DNA from: Robertmurraya_A mangrovi
GTDB taxonomy: Bacteria; Bacillota; Bacilli; Bacillales; Cytobacillaceae
NCBI RefSeq assembly: GCF_034427655.1
Contig: NZ_JAXOFX010000002.1
Coordinates: 372,001 to 436,000 of the forward strand
Direction of reading: 5' to 3'
DNA length: 64,000 nucleotides
The position numbers were made by a program, and so were the translations under genes. This document shows, piece by piece, positions 33,355 through 41,623 of this stretch (its first letter is position 1; the number at the start of each line of letters is the position of its first letter). The notes beneath the pieces are model-generated. The model was not told where the DNA came from and ran no database searches. It saw nothing but the letters and a program-made list of their open reading frames with translations.

Positions 33355-33513
33355 GAATCAGGTTATGGTAAATACACGTAACCACATAATTTATGGTTCA
33401 TTCAGGGAGTAATAAGGTATAATTCTTGTCCTTTTTGGCATACCTTTTAGTATAAAAGACTAGTTTCTCAATTTAATGAAGAATCTAGGAAAAGGTTGTT
33501 GGAGGATATAGAA

Positions 33514-33741
33514 ATGAAATCTTGGTTTAAATTAGTTTTTCAAACGTTAAAAGTATTTATTCTGTTCACTGGATGCACAATTCTTTTTTATTATGGTATC
33601 ATGTGGGTAAATGAAGAGTACCAGGACTATCACCGCTACGATGAGCCTAGGGGTTCTGCCGTAAAGGTTTCAGCAAGTGGAACTAGCGAGGAGTCAGGGT
33701 GGTTCGATCGTTTAATATTGTTTTACAAAAACGGGGAGTAA
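33514..33741 (+). CDS. yqzK: YqzK-family small membrane protein
   Basis: 75 aa from ATG at 33514, with TTGGAGG about nine bases upstream; the frame opens earlier without signal. One membrane segment (about 10-28, FKVFILFTGCTILFYYGIMW-like) followed by NEEYQDYHRYDEPRGSAVKV and an acidic/Ser-rich tail. Size, the YHRYDEP block and position between fur and xerD match YqzK (DUF4227). Function unknown. Its stop codon region contains the ribosome-binding site of xerD. Confidence 0.85.
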   Translation: MKSWFKLVFQTLKVFILFTGCTILFYYGIMWVNEEYQDYHRYDEPRGSAVKVSASGTSEESGWFDRLILFYKNGE

Positions 33742-33749
33742 TGTTTTTA

Positions 33750-34643
33750 ATGGAAGACCAATTAAAGGATTTTATCCACTTCTTATTAGTAGAAAAAGGA
33801 TTAGCAAAGAATACATTAGTTTCGTATGAAAGAGATTTAAAAAGCTATCTAAAGTACTTAAAAACAGTCGAAAACATAAAGGATTATAATGGTGTTCAAC
33901 GGGCTCAAATTGTTCACTTCTTAGCACATCTTAAGGATCAAAGAAAATCTTCCAAGACGATTGCTAGGCATATAGCGTCTATTCGGGCATTTCACCAGTT
34001 TTTACTAAGAGAAAAAGTGGTTGATCATGATCCTTCCGTTCATGTGGAAACCCCTCAATTAGAAAAGACTTTGCCAAAGGTACTAAGCTTACCGGAAGTT
34101 GAGAGATTACTGGATACGCCCGTAGCAAATGACCACTTTGGTTTGCGGGATAAAGCGATGCTTGAACTACTATATGCAACGGGAATAAGGGTTAGTGAGC
34201 TGATTGGGCTTAACATAGGAGATGCACATATAACCATGGGCTTTGTCCGCTGTATTGGAAAAGGGAATAAGGAGCGAATCATTCCTATTGGCAGAACGGC
34301 AGCAGAAGCTATACAAAAGTATTTGGACGAAGGAAGACCTCATTTTGTTTCCAAAAAGCATCGAGATGAGTCGTTATTTTTAAATCATCATGGAAAAAGA
34401 TTAACGAGACAAGGGTTTTGGAAGATCCTTAAACGACTAACGAGTCTTGCTGGTATTGAAAAGGAACTCACACCACATACACTAAGACATTCTTTTGCTA
34501 CTCATCTGTTAGAGAATGGTGCTGACTTACGTGCTGTACAAGAGATGTTAGGACATGCTGATATTTCAACGACTCAAATCTATACCCATGTAACGAAAAC
34601 AAGGCTGAAGGATGTATATAGTCAATTTCATCCAAGAGCTTAG
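33750..34643 (+). CDS. xerD: Site-specific tyrosine recombinase XerD
   Basis: 297 aa from the ATG at 33750 (MEDQLKDFIHFLLVEKGL, the family start), 11 bases after GGGGAG; another ATG at 33741 is too close to it. Acts with XerC at dif to resolve chromosome dimers. SAM-like N-terminal domain, then the catalytic residues: Arg in YATGIRVSELIGL, Lys in IGKGNKERIIP, HTLRHSF (His and Arg), GHADISTTQIYTHV (His and nucleophilic Tyr). This is the housekeeping recombinase by length and synteny (RipX), not a phage integrase. Confidence 0.95.
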   Translation: MEDQLKDFIHFLLVEKGLAKNTLVSYERDLKSYLKYLKTVENIKDYNGVQRAQIVHFLAHLKDQRKSSKTIARHIASIRAFHQFLLREKVVDHDPSVHVETPQLEKTLPKVLSLPEVERLLDTPVANDHFGLRDKAMLELLYATGIRVSELIGLNIGDAHITMGFVRCIGKGNKERIIPIGRTAAEAIQKYLDEGRPHFVSKKHRDESLFLNHHGKRLTRQGFWKILKRLTSLAGIEKELTPHTLRHSFATHLLENGADLRAVQEMLGHADISTTQIYTHVTKTRLKDVYSQFHPRA

Positions 34644-34661
34644 TAGTTTCATATAATGTTC

Positions 34662-34697
34662 AAAAAGCTGCCATGAATTTGAGGGAGCTTTTTCTTG
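34662..34697 (+). terminator. xerD terminator
   Basis: AAAAAGCT-GCC / GGG-AGCTTTTT stem ending in a T run. Confidence 0.75.
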
Positions 34698-34748
34698 TTC
34701 AGACGAATTTTCTCTAGTAAAATACAATTAAGAGGTCAGACTTCTGAC
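34695..34748 (+). promoter_or_regulatory. Promoter and palindromic operator of deoB-pupG-pdp
   Basis: TTGTTC (34695-34700), 17-bp spacer, TAAAAT (34718-34723), then a perfect inverted repeat GTCAGA-CT-TCTGAC at 34735-34748, just past the expected start of transcription. The position suits a repressor. The half-site resembles those bound by some GntR-family regulators. Confidence 0.6.
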
Positions 34749-34919
34749 AAATGACTTCGTTAATTATTTTACAGAGGGTAACATAACTATAATTGTATAG
34801 AGTATAACAACCGAACTAATTTACCCTTTCAACAAATAAATGAACCAAGTTGTAAGCTTTAATTTTTGTAAATAGTACATAATAAAAATGTAACCGTGTT
34901 CACAAAAGGAGGAATTATC

Positions 34920-36104
34920 ATGCCTTATAAATATAATAGAATATTTTTGATTGTGATGGATTCAGTTGGAATAGGTGAGGCACCAGATGCTGAACAATTT
35001 GGTGATAAAGGCTCAGATACCTTGGGACATATTGCTGAGAAAATGAATGGTTTACATATGCCGAACATGGCAAAATTGGGTTTAAGTAATATCCGTGAAA
35101 TACAAGGAATTGAGAAAGCTTCGACACCTCTTGCCTATTTTACAAAAATGCAGGAAGCTTCAAATGGTAAAGATACTATGACTGGACACTGGGAGATTAT
35201 GGGTTTGAATATTAAGACACCGTTTAGAGTGTTTCCAGAAGGCTTTCCGGCTGAATTAATTAATGAGTTAGAAGCTAGAACTGGAAGAAAAGTGATAGGA
35301 AACATTCCTGCGAGTGGGACAGAGATTCTTGATCAGCTTGGGGAAGAACATATGAAAACGGGTTCTCTCATTGTATATACATCTGCTGACTCCGTGTTAC
35401 AAATTGCAGCTCACGAAGACATCATTCCTATCGAGGAACAATATAAAATCTGTAAAATTGCTCGTGAATTAACATTAGATGAAAAGTATATGGTAGGTCG
35501 TGTTATTGCAAGACCATTTGTTGGTGAACCAGGTCAATTTAAACGTACAGCCAATCGCCATGACTATGCATTAAAGCCTTTTGAACGAACCGTTATGAAT
35601 GAATTAAAAGATTCAAATTTAGATGTAATAGCAATTGGGAAGATTTCAGACATTTTTGACGGTGAAGGAGTAACCCAATCTTTAAGAACCATTTCCAACA
35701 TGGACGGAATGGATAAACTTTTAGAGACTTTTGATATGGAATTTACAGGGTTAAGCTTCTTGAACTTAGTAGACTTTGATGCATTATATGGCCATCGTCG
35801 TGATCCTATTGGGTATGGGAAAGCTCTAGAAGAATATGATGCTCGTCTTCCAGAAGTATTTGAAAAAATGAGAGACGGAGATTTATTAATGATTACGGCT
35901 GACCACGGAAATGACCCTGTTCACCCAGGAACAGATCATACACGTGAATATGTTCCATTACTTGTTTATGCAAAAGACATGGGAGAAGGTAAAGAGTTAC
36001 CAATTAGTGAAACATTTGCAGATATCGGTGCAACAGTAGCGGATAACTTTAAAGTGACTATGCCAAAATTCGGTAAAAGCTTTTTGGATGAATTAAGTCA
36101 ATAG
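34920..36104 (+). CDS. deoB: Phosphopentomutase
   Basis: 394 aa from ATG at 34920 behind AAAGGAGGAATT; an upstream GTG (34896) precedes that site. Converts (deoxy)ribose 1-phosphate to the 5-phosphate. Alkaline-phosphatase-fold motifs: IVMDSVGIGEAPDAEQFGDKGSDTLGHI with the first metal Asp and the region of the phosphorylated Thr (KDTMTGHWEIMG), DFDALYGHRRDP, and ITADHGNDPVHPGTDHTREYVP. Exactly the length of B. subtilis Drm. First gene of a nucleoside-salvage operon. Confidence 0.97.
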   Translation: MPYKYNRIFLIVMDSVGIGEAPDAEQFGDKGSDTLGHIAEKMNGLHMPNMAKLGLSNIREIQGIEKASTPLAYFTKMQEASNGKDTMTGHWEIMGLNIKTPFRVFPEGFPAELINELEARTGRKVIGNIPASGTEILDQLGEEHMKTGSLIVYTSADSVLQIAAHEDIIPIEEQYKICKIARELTLDEKYMVGRVIARPFVGEPGQFKRTANRHDYALKPFERTVMNELKDSNLDVIAIGKISDIFDGEGVTQSLRTISNMDGMDKLLETFDMEFTGLSFLNLVDFDALYGHRRDPIGYGKALEEYDARLPEVFEKMRDGDLLMITADHGNDPVHPGTDHTREYVPLLVYAKDMGEGKELPISETFADIGATVADNFKVTMPKFGKSFLDELSQ

Positions 36105-36120
36105 AGAGGGAGATAAGAAA

Positions 36121-36942
36121 ATGGATTTTAATAAAATACAAAATGCTGCAAACTTTCTTAAAGAAAAATATACACAACAGCCAAGAATTGGACTAATTTT
36201 AGGATCCGGTTTAGGGGTTTTAGCAGACGAGATTGAACAACCTGTTAAAGTGCCGTATGACTCTATCCCTGATTTCCCAGTCTCAACTGTTGAGGGGCAT
36301 GCAGGTCAATTAGTATTTGGATTATTAAATGGAGTACAGGTTGTGGCCATGCAAGGCAGATTCCATTACTATGAAGGCTATAGTTTTGAGAAGGTTACTT
36401 TTCCCGTACGAGTTATGAAGGAGCTTGGGGTTGAGTCTCTCATTGTTACAAATGCAGCAGGTGGCGTGAATGAGAGTTTTTCTCCTGGAGATTTAATGTT
36501 GATCACGGACCACATAAATAATATGGGGTCAAATCCTTTAATCGGGAAAAACGATGAACGTCTAGGTGTTAGATTCCCTGATATGTCAGTTGCATATTGT
36601 AAAGATTTACGTAACCAAGCAAAAGAAATTGCTAGCTCATTAAATATTAAACTACAAGAAGGGGTGTACGTGGGGAATACGGGACCTACTTATGAAACAC
36701 CTGCTGAAGTGAGAATGCTCCGTACTCTAGGTGGAGATGCAGTTGGTATGTCTACTGTTCCGGAAGTGATTGTAGCACGTCATGCTGGCTTAAGAGTATT
36801 AGGTATTTCTTGTATTTCTAATATGGCGGCAGGTATTCTAGACCAGCCTTTAAACCATGAAGAAGTAATTGAAACGACGGAAAAAGTAAAAACAAACTTC
36901 CTTCGTCTGATTAAAGAAATCGTTAAAGAGATGGGTAAATAA
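36121..36942 (+). CDS. pupG: Purine nucleoside phosphorylase
   Basis: 273 aa, ATG behind AGAGAGGGAGAT, 16 bp after deoB. Phosphorolysis of purine (deoxy)nucleosides to base and pentose 1-phosphate, feeding DeoB. PNP family 2 motifs: GLILGSGLGVLADEIE phosphate site, VEGHAGQLVFG, MQGRFHYYEGY, TNAAGGVNESF, GPTYETPAEVRMLRTLGGDAVGMSTVPEVIVA with the Glu of purine recognition and Met/Ser ribose contacts. Trimeric PNP length. Confidence 0.96.
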   Translation: MDFNKIQNAANFLKEKYTQQPRIGLILGSGLGVLADEIEQPVKVPYDSIPDFPVSTVEGHAGQLVFGLLNGVQVVAMQGRFHYYEGYSFEKVTFPVRVMKELGVESLIVTNAAGGVNESFSPGDLMLITDHINNMGSNPLIGKNDERLGVRFPDMSVAYCKDLRNQAKEIASSLNIKLQEGVYVGNTGPTYETPAEVRMLRTLGGDAVGMSTVPEVIVARHAGLRVLGISCISNMAAGILDQPLNHEEVIETTEKVKTNFLRLIKEIVKEMGK

Positions 36943-36966
36943 TTCTTTCTAAAAGTGGTGATTAGG

Positions 36967-38271
36967 ATGAGAATGGTCGATTTAATTGAAAGAAAAAGAG
37001 ATGGCAAAGAATTAACCGAAGAACAAATTCATTTTATTATAAAAGGCTATACAGAAGGCTCGATTCCCGATTACCAAATGAGTGCTCTAACAATGGCCAT
37101 ATTTTTTCGTGGTATGACCGAAAATGAAAGAGCAACATTAACGATGGCCATGGTTGAATCAGGTGACCAAATTGATTTATCTGAAATCGAAGGGATTAAA
37201 GTGGATAAGCACTCCACTGGCGGTGTTGGTGACACGACTACACTAGTATTAGGACCGCTTGTTGCTGCAGTTGGTGTTCCGGTTGCAAAAATGTCTGGTC
37301 GTGGTCTTGGACATACAGGTGGAACGATAGATAAGCTTGAAGCAGTGGAAGGGTTCCATGTAGAAATTGATAAATCAGAATTTATTGATCTTGTAAATAA
37401 AAATAAAGTAGCTGTAATCGGTCAAAGTGGAAATTTAACTCCGGCTGATAAAAAGCTGTACGCTCTAAGAGATGTTACTGCAACAGTAAACAGTATTCCA
37501 TTAATAGCAAGTTCCATTATGAGTAAAAAAATTGCTGCTGGTGCAGATGCAATCGTTCTTGACGTAAAAACCGGTGCCGGTGCATTTATGAAAACGTTAG
37601 ATGACTCAAGAGAATTGGCAAGTGCTATGGTTCGAATCGGAAACAATGTTGGAAGACAAACAATGGCGGTTATTTCCGATATGAGTCAACCCCTTGGATT
37701 TGCGATTGGGAATGCATTAGAAGTGAAAGAAGCAATTGATACGTTAAGAGGACAAGGACCAGAAGACTTAACGGAACTCTGTCTAACTTTAGGAAGTCAC
37801 ATGGTTTTCCTAGCTAAAAAGGCTTCTTCTCTATCTGAGGCTAGAGAACTTTTAGAAAAAGCGATTCAAGACGGATCAGCTCTAGAAGCCTTTAAGACAT
37901 TCTTAAAATCACAAGGTGGAGACCCATCTGTTGTGGACGATCCTACTAAGCTTCCACAAGCTAAATATAAAATAGAGCTAGAATCGAAAGAAGCAGGTTA
38001 TGTATCTAATATAGTTGCAGACGAAATAGGAACAGCAGCTATGCTACTTGGTGCAGGTAGAGCAACAAAAGAATCAGAGATTGATTTAGCTGTAGGCTTA
38101 GTACTAAATAAGAAAATTGGCGACCAAGTACAAGTTGGAGAATCAATGGTTACAATCTACAGCAACTTTGAAGATGTCACAGAAGTAAGAGAAAAACTGT
38201 ACGCTAATATCTCTGTTTCAAGTGAAAAAGTAGATGCACCAATTTTAATTCATGAGGAAATTACAAAATAA
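36967..38271 (+). CDS. pdp: Pyrimidine-nucleoside phosphorylase
   Basis: 434 aa from ATG at 36967 (MRMVDLIERKRDGKEL, the family start), with GGTGAT upstream; a GTG at 36955 is in frame but less likely. Phosphorolyses uridine and thymidine. Signature KMSGRGLGHTGGTIDKLE is present, as are DKHSTGGVGDTTTL (phosphate loop), RDVTATVNSIPLIASSIMSKKIAAGADAIVLDVKTGAGAFMK, and the C-terminal swivel domain. Third gene of the deoB operon; in B. subtilis pdp instead sits with dra-nupC, so the operon composition here differs. Confidence 0.96.
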   Translation: MRMVDLIERKRDGKELTEEQIHFIIKGYTEGSIPDYQMSALTMAIFFRGMTENERATLTMAMVESGDQIDLSEIEGIKVDKHSTGGVGDTTTLVLGPLVAAVGVPVAKMSGRGLGHTGGTIDKLEAVEGFHVEIDKSEFIDLVNKNKVAVIGQSGNLTPADKKLYALRDVTATVNSIPLIASSIMSKKIAAGADAIVLDVKTGAGAFMKTLDDSRELASAMVRIGNNVGRQTMAVISDMSQPLGFAIGNALEVKEAIDTLRGQGPEDLTELCLTLGSHMVFLAKKASSLSEARELLEKAIQDGSALEAFKTFLKSQGGDPSVVDDPTKLPQAKYKIELESKEAGYVSNIVADEIGTAAMLLGAGRATKESEIDLAVGLVLNKKIGDQVQVGESMVTIYSNFEDVTEVREKLYANISVSSEKVDAPILIHEEITK

Positions 38272-38278
38272 GTCTTTT

Positions 38279-38316
38279 AATTGCCAAGGGATGTGATTCC
38301 CTTGGCAATTTTTTTA
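38279..38316 (+). terminator. Terminator of deoB-pupG-pdp
   Basis: Perfect stem TTGCCAAGGGA / TCCCTTGGCAA with a six-base loop and seven T. Confidence 0.92.
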
Positions 38317-38338
38317 TTAAAACCTAAAGGTAAATCTT

Positions 38339-38366
38339 GTATAAAATTCTTTTTGTTGGTGAAAAA
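38339..38366 (+). promoter_or_regulatory. Probable sigma-F promoter of dacF
   Basis: GTATA (38339-38343), 14-15-bp spacer, GGTGAAAA (38358-38365), the forespore sigma-F/G pattern. dacF-spoIIA is read from a sigma-F promoter in B. subtilis. Confidence 0.6.
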
Positions 38367-38397
38367 TGGAGAGTATAAAGAATGGAGGGTTTATGTC

Positions 38398-39567
38398 ATG
38401 AAAAGATTGGTTTCTTTAATGCTAATTACCATGTTGATAACAACTTTTGTAGCACCATTAGCTTCAGCAGAAGAAAAGACTGGAGTTGATTTAGTCGACA
38501 ATGCCAGTTCAGCGATATTGATTGAGAGAGATACTGGTACTGTGTTATATGAAAAAAATAGTAGTGAACAATTACCCCCTGCAAGTATGACTAAGATCAT
38601 GACAATGTTGTTAATTATGGAAGCGGTGGACCAAGGGAAAATAAAGATGAATGAAAAGGTTCGTACGAGTGAGCATGCAGCTTCTATGGGTGGCTCTCAA
38701 ATCTTTTTAGAGCCTGGTGAAGAAATGACAACCGAGGAAATGCTTAAAGGTATAGCGATTGGATCAGGTAATGATGCATCTGTTGCTATGGCAGAAAAAA
38801 TCGCTGGTTCAGAGGAAGCCTTTGTAGAAATGATGAACAAAAAAGCTAAAGAATTAGGTCTAAAAGATACAGTGTTTAAAAATACAACTGGACTTCCGGT
38901 TGATGATCATTTTAGTACAGCCCATGATATGGCTATCATGGCAAAAGAATTATTAAAGTATGAAATGATTACAAAATTTACGGGTACATATGAAGCGTAC
39001 TTACGTGAAAATACAGATAAAAAGTTTTGGTTAGTCAATACAAATAAGCTTGTGCGTTTCTATCCAGGTGTCGACGGCTTGAAGACTGGGTTCACAAGAG
39101 AAGCAAAGTATTGTTTAACGGCAACAGCAGAAAAAGATGGTATGCGTGTAATTGCTGTTATTTTTGGAGCCCCAACTTCAAAGGATCGAAATGCTCAAGT
39201 AACAAAAATGCTCGATTATGCTTTTAGCCAATATAAGACTCACCCAATGTTTGAGCGTAATTTCTCTCTAGGGAAAGCTACGGTTAGTAAAGGTGCGAAA
39301 AAGCAGGTAGAAGCCCTAACAAGCGAGCCAATCTCTTTATTAACAAAAAAAGGCGAAAGCGTTGAGAAAGTAAAGAAAGAAATTACTTTAAAGAAAGACT
39401 TAAAAGCGCCAATTAAAAAAGGAGACAAAATTGGTACATTAAAGCTTGTTAAGGATGGCAAAACCATTGTAAAAAGTCCATTAGTTGCAAAAGAGAATGT
39501 TAAAGAAGCAAGCTGGTGGCAGCTGTATAAACGTTCATTTGGAATGTTCACTAAGACTGGTGAGTAG
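38398..39567 (+). CDS. dacF: D-alanyl-D-alanine carboxypeptidase DacF
   Basis: 389 aa from ATG at 38398, nine bases after GGAGGGT; the open frame upstream runs through the pdp terminator and is not coding. Forespore low-molecular-weight penicillin-binding protein trimming stem peptides of the germ cell wall/cortex. Signal peptide with cleavage after PLASA. Serine-DD-peptidase triad: SMTK (SxxK), SGN in GSGNDASVAMAE, and KTGFT. The C-terminal beta domain and an amphipathic SWWQLYKRSFGMF tail for membrane binding follow. Lies directly upstream of spoIIA, as in B. subtilis. Confidence 0.94.
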   Translation: MKRLVSLMLITMLITTFVAPLASAEEKTGVDLVDNASSAILIERDTGTVLYEKNSSEQLPPASMTKIMTMLLIMEAVDQGKIKMNEKVRTSEHAASMGGSQIFLEPGEEMTTEEMLKGIAIGSGNDASVAMAEKIAGSEEAFVEMMNKKAKELGLKDTVFKNTTGLPVDDHFSTAHDMAIMAKELLKYEMITKFTGTYEAYLRENTDKKFWLVNTNKLVRFYPGVDGLKTGFTREAKYCLTATAEKDGMRVIAVIFGAPTSKDRNAQVTKMLDYAFSQYKTHPMFERNFSLGKATVSKGAKKQVEALTSEPISLLTKKGESVEKVKKEITLKKDLKAPIKKGDKIGTLKLVKDGKTIVKSPLVAKENVKEASWWQLYKRSFGMFTKTGE

Positions 39568-39576
39568 GAGTTGTTC

Positions 39577-39696
39577 GCAGATAAAACAAAAATAACGCGG
39601 ATATATTGAGATTTTCGCGGATAAGACAAAATTAACGCGGATAAATTGAGTTTTTCGCGGATAAAACGAAATAAGCGCGGATATATCAAAAATTTC
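39577..39696. repeat. Tandem array of six 20-bp units (alternating A/B) with GCGGATA core
   Basis: Six consecutive units of exactly 20 bases, each beginning GCGGATA (GCAGATA in the first). Odd units continue with AxACxAAATAAC-like sequence, even units with TTGAGTTTTTC-like sequence, so the real period is a 40-bp dimer repeated three times. Located directly after the dacF stop and before the spoIIA promoter. Units differ by a few substitutions but not in length. Same unit length and copy number as the TTGCGAA array at 11028, with a different core. Confidence 0.88.
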
Positions 39697-39760
39697 GGTG
39701 TTTTTATAACCAACTAACACACGGGAATGAAGACCATACAATAATACCTCCTAGTTTTTT

Positions 39761-39767
39761 TGTCGAA
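39761..39767 (+). promoter_or_regulatory. Spo0A box upstream of spoIIA
   Basis: TGTCGAA, a perfect 0A box, about 60 bases before the sigma-H -35; TAGCGAA at 39792-39798 may be a weaker second site. Confidence 0.65.
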
Positions 39768-39822
39768 AGTTTGCTGTATGCCAACTTTTTTTAGCGAATC
39801 ACCACTAGTTTTGTAATTAAGA

Positions 39823-39849
39823 AGGAAATGAAAGTACAGGTATCGAAAT
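39823..39849 (+). promoter_or_regulatory. Sigma-H promoter of spoIIAA-spoIIAB-sigF
   Basis: AGGAAAT (39823-39829) and GAAAT (39845-39849), closely matching the known sigma-H promoter of spoIIA. Confidence 0.7.
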
Positions 39850-39883
39850 TGACTCACTATACCAGATAAGGAGGCTATGGATA

Positions 39884-40234
39884 GTGAGTCTTAACATTGA
39901 AATGGAAGTAAAGAATGATGTATTGTGCATTCGTCTCAGCGGAGAATTAGACCATCATTCAGCTGATGAACTGAGAGAACAAGCAACGATGGCAATTGAA
40001 AATTACGGTATTCGTCATATTATCTTAAACCTAGAATCTCTTTCCTTCATGGACAGTTCAGGTCTGGGCGTGATTCTTGGAAGATATAAACAAATTAAAC
40101 AGCTACATGGAGAAATGGTTGTATGTGCAATATCCCCAGCTATTCAAAGACTATTTGATATGTCAGGCTTATTTAAAATTATTCGTCTTGAGCCGACAGA
40201 AGAATTTGCTTTGCAAAGATTGGGGGTAGCGTAA
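39884..40234 (+). CDS. spoIIAA: Anti-sigma-F factor antagonist SpoIIAA
   Basis: 116 aa, GTG start nine bases after AAGGAGG (an ATG at 39877 is out of frame). STAS-domain protein whose unphosphorylated form captures SpoIIAB and frees sigma-F in the forespore. The phosphorylation site is Ser58 in SFMDSSGLGVILGRY, exactly as in B. subtilis. First gene of the tricistronic spoIIA operon; the spoIIAB ATG directly follows its stop. Confidence 0.97.
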   Translation: MSLNIEMEVKNDVLCIRLSGELDHHSADELREQATMAIENYGIRHIILNLESLSFMDSSGLGVILGRYKQIKQLHGEMVVCAISPAIQRLFDMSGLFKIIRLEPTEEFALQRLGVA

Positions 40235-40675
40235 ATGAAAAATGAAATGCAGCTTCAATTTAGTGCGTTAAGTCAAAATGAATCTTTTGCTCGGGTGACA
40301 GTTGCCGCTTTCATAGCGCAGTTGGATCCGACAATGGATGAATTAACAGAAATTAAGACAGTTGTTTCTGAAGCCGTTACAAACTCTATCATCCATGGCT
40401 ATGACAATGATCCAAGTGGTATCGTGTATATAACTGTAAAGATTGAGAATGGTTTTATTGATATGACTATCAAGGATAAAGGGATGGGGATCACTGATAT
40501 TGAGGAAGCCCGCCAACCGTTATTTACAACCAAACCGGAATTAGAAAGATCGGGCATGGGATTCACTATTATGGAGAATTTTATGGACGATATTGAAGTG
40601 CACTCAGAGATTGGAAAAGGGACAGAAATTCGACTAAGAAAGCAAATAGCAAAGAGTCAACTGCTATGCAATTAA
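40235..40675 (+). CDS. spoIIAB: Anti-sigma-F factor / serine kinase SpoIIAB
   Basis: 146 aa, ATG abutting the spoIIAA stop, ribosome-binding site GGGGTAG inside it. GHKL-type kinase that binds sigma-F with ATP and phosphorylates SpoIIAA on Ser58. N box EAVTNSIIHGYDN, G1 box DKGMGITD, and G2 box SGMGFTIMENFMD are all intact. Length equals the B. subtilis protein. Confidence 0.97.
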   Translation: MKNEMQLQFSALSQNESFARVTVAAFIAQLDPTMDELTEIKTVVSEAVTNSIIHGYDNDPSGIVYITVKIENGFIDMTIKDKGMGITDIEEARQPLFTTKPELERSGMGFTIMENFMDDIEVHSEIGKGTEIRLRKQIAKSQLLCN

Positions 40676-40688
40676 GGGAGTCTTGCCT

Positions 40689-41447
40689 ATGGATGTGGAG
40701 GTAAAAACTGAGAAGAGTCAGCCGTATTTAAAGGATCATGAAGTTAAGGAACTCATAAAAAAGAGCCAGGACGGAGACCAAAGTGCTCGTGATTTAATCG
40801 TTCAAAAAAATATGCGACTCGTCTGGTCTGTTGTCCAACGTTTCCTTAATCGAGGCTATGAACCAGATGATTTATTCCAAATCGGATGTATTGGACTTTT
40901 AAAATCAGTTGATAAATTTGATTTATCTTATGATGTTAAATTTTCAACGTATGCTGTCCCGATGATCATTGGTGAAATTCAACGATTTATTCGAGATGAT
41001 GGGACCGTAAAGGTAAGCAGGTCTCTTAAAGAGATGGGTAATAAAATTAGAAAAGCTAAAGATGAGCTATCTAAAACTCTAGGAAGAATCCCGACTGTTT
41101 TAGAAATCTCTGAGTATCTTGGTATTCCTTCAGAGGACATCATCTTAGCTCAAGAAGCTAGCAGGACTCCTTCATCCATTCACGAAACGGTCTACGAAAA
41201 TGATGGTGACCCTATCACCTTACTAGACCAAATTGATGATGGGAATGAAGGGAAATGGTTTGATAAAATTGCTCTAAAGGAAGCGATCCGAGAGCTCGAT
41301 GAAAGAGAGCGTCTGATCGTTTACTTGCGCTATTATAAAGATCAAACTCAATCAGAAGTAGCTGAACGCCTGGGTATATCCCAAGTTCAAGTATCAAGGC
41401 TTGAAAAGAAAATTCTTCAACAAATGAAAGACCGTATGGACCTATAA
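40689..41447 (+). CDS. sigF: RNA polymerase sigma-F factor
   Basis: 252 aa from ATG at 40689, eight bases after AAGGGAG; the TTG at 40683 is too near. First forespore-specific sigma factor. Region 2 (NMRLVWSVVQRFLNRGYEPDDLFQIGCIGLLKSVDKFDLSYDVKFSTYAVPMIIGEIQRFIRDDG), region 3, and region 4 with the helix-turn-helix TQSEVAERLGISQVQVSRLEKKIL are all present. Held inactive by SpoIIAB. Terminator overlaps the 3' end. Confidence 0.97.
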   Translation: MDVEVKTEKSQPYLKDHEVKELIKKSQDGDQSARDLIVQKNMRLVWSVVQRFLNRGYEPDDLFQIGCIGLLKSVDKFDLSYDVKFSTYAVPMIIGEIQRFIRDDGTVKVSRSLKEMGNKIRKAKDELSKTLGRIPTVLEISEYLGIPSEDIILAQEASRTPSSIHETVYENDGDPITLLDQIDDGNEGKWFDKIALKEAIRELDERERLIVYLRYYKDQTQSEVAERLGISQVQVSRLEKKILQQMKDRMDL

Positions 41448-41466
41448 TGCTCCTACGGTCTTTTTC
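41430..41466 (+). terminator. spoIIA operon terminator
   Basis: GACCGTA / TACGGTC stem extended by GGA/TCC, five T; left arm lies inside the sigF coding end. Confidence 0.82.
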
Positions 41467-41555
41467 TATTTTCTCCTAAAAACACATAAATAATCCACAG
41501 CCACTTTCTTTCCTTTCTATAATATTTATTTTACCAATCCAACCATTTATTGGTG

Positions 41556-41586
41556 TTCATGAAGGTATTAGCTGTTACTCATACTA
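41556..41586 (+). promoter_or_regulatory. Probable sigma-G promoter of the spoVA operon
   Basis: TTCATG (41556-41561), 18-bp spacer, CATACTA (41580-41586), the classical sigma-G -10. spoVA is a late forespore operon. Confidence 0.6.
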
Positions 41587-41623
41587 TTTATACAAGGAAA
41601 TCAATGTGTGGGAAGTGAACGTT

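Noticed and set aside
33750..34643. Tyrosine recombinase plus a tRNA cluster as signs of an integrated element
   Set aside because: The recombinase is housekeeping XerD in its normal place, 12 kb from the tRNAs; no attachment-site duplication or phage genes seen.
39240..39741. Minus-strand ORFs over the 20-bp repeat array after dacF, reading as repeated YPRK/IRVNFVLSA peptides
   Set aside because: No ribosome-binding site, they overlap dacF antisense, and the peptide pattern is simply the translated repeat.
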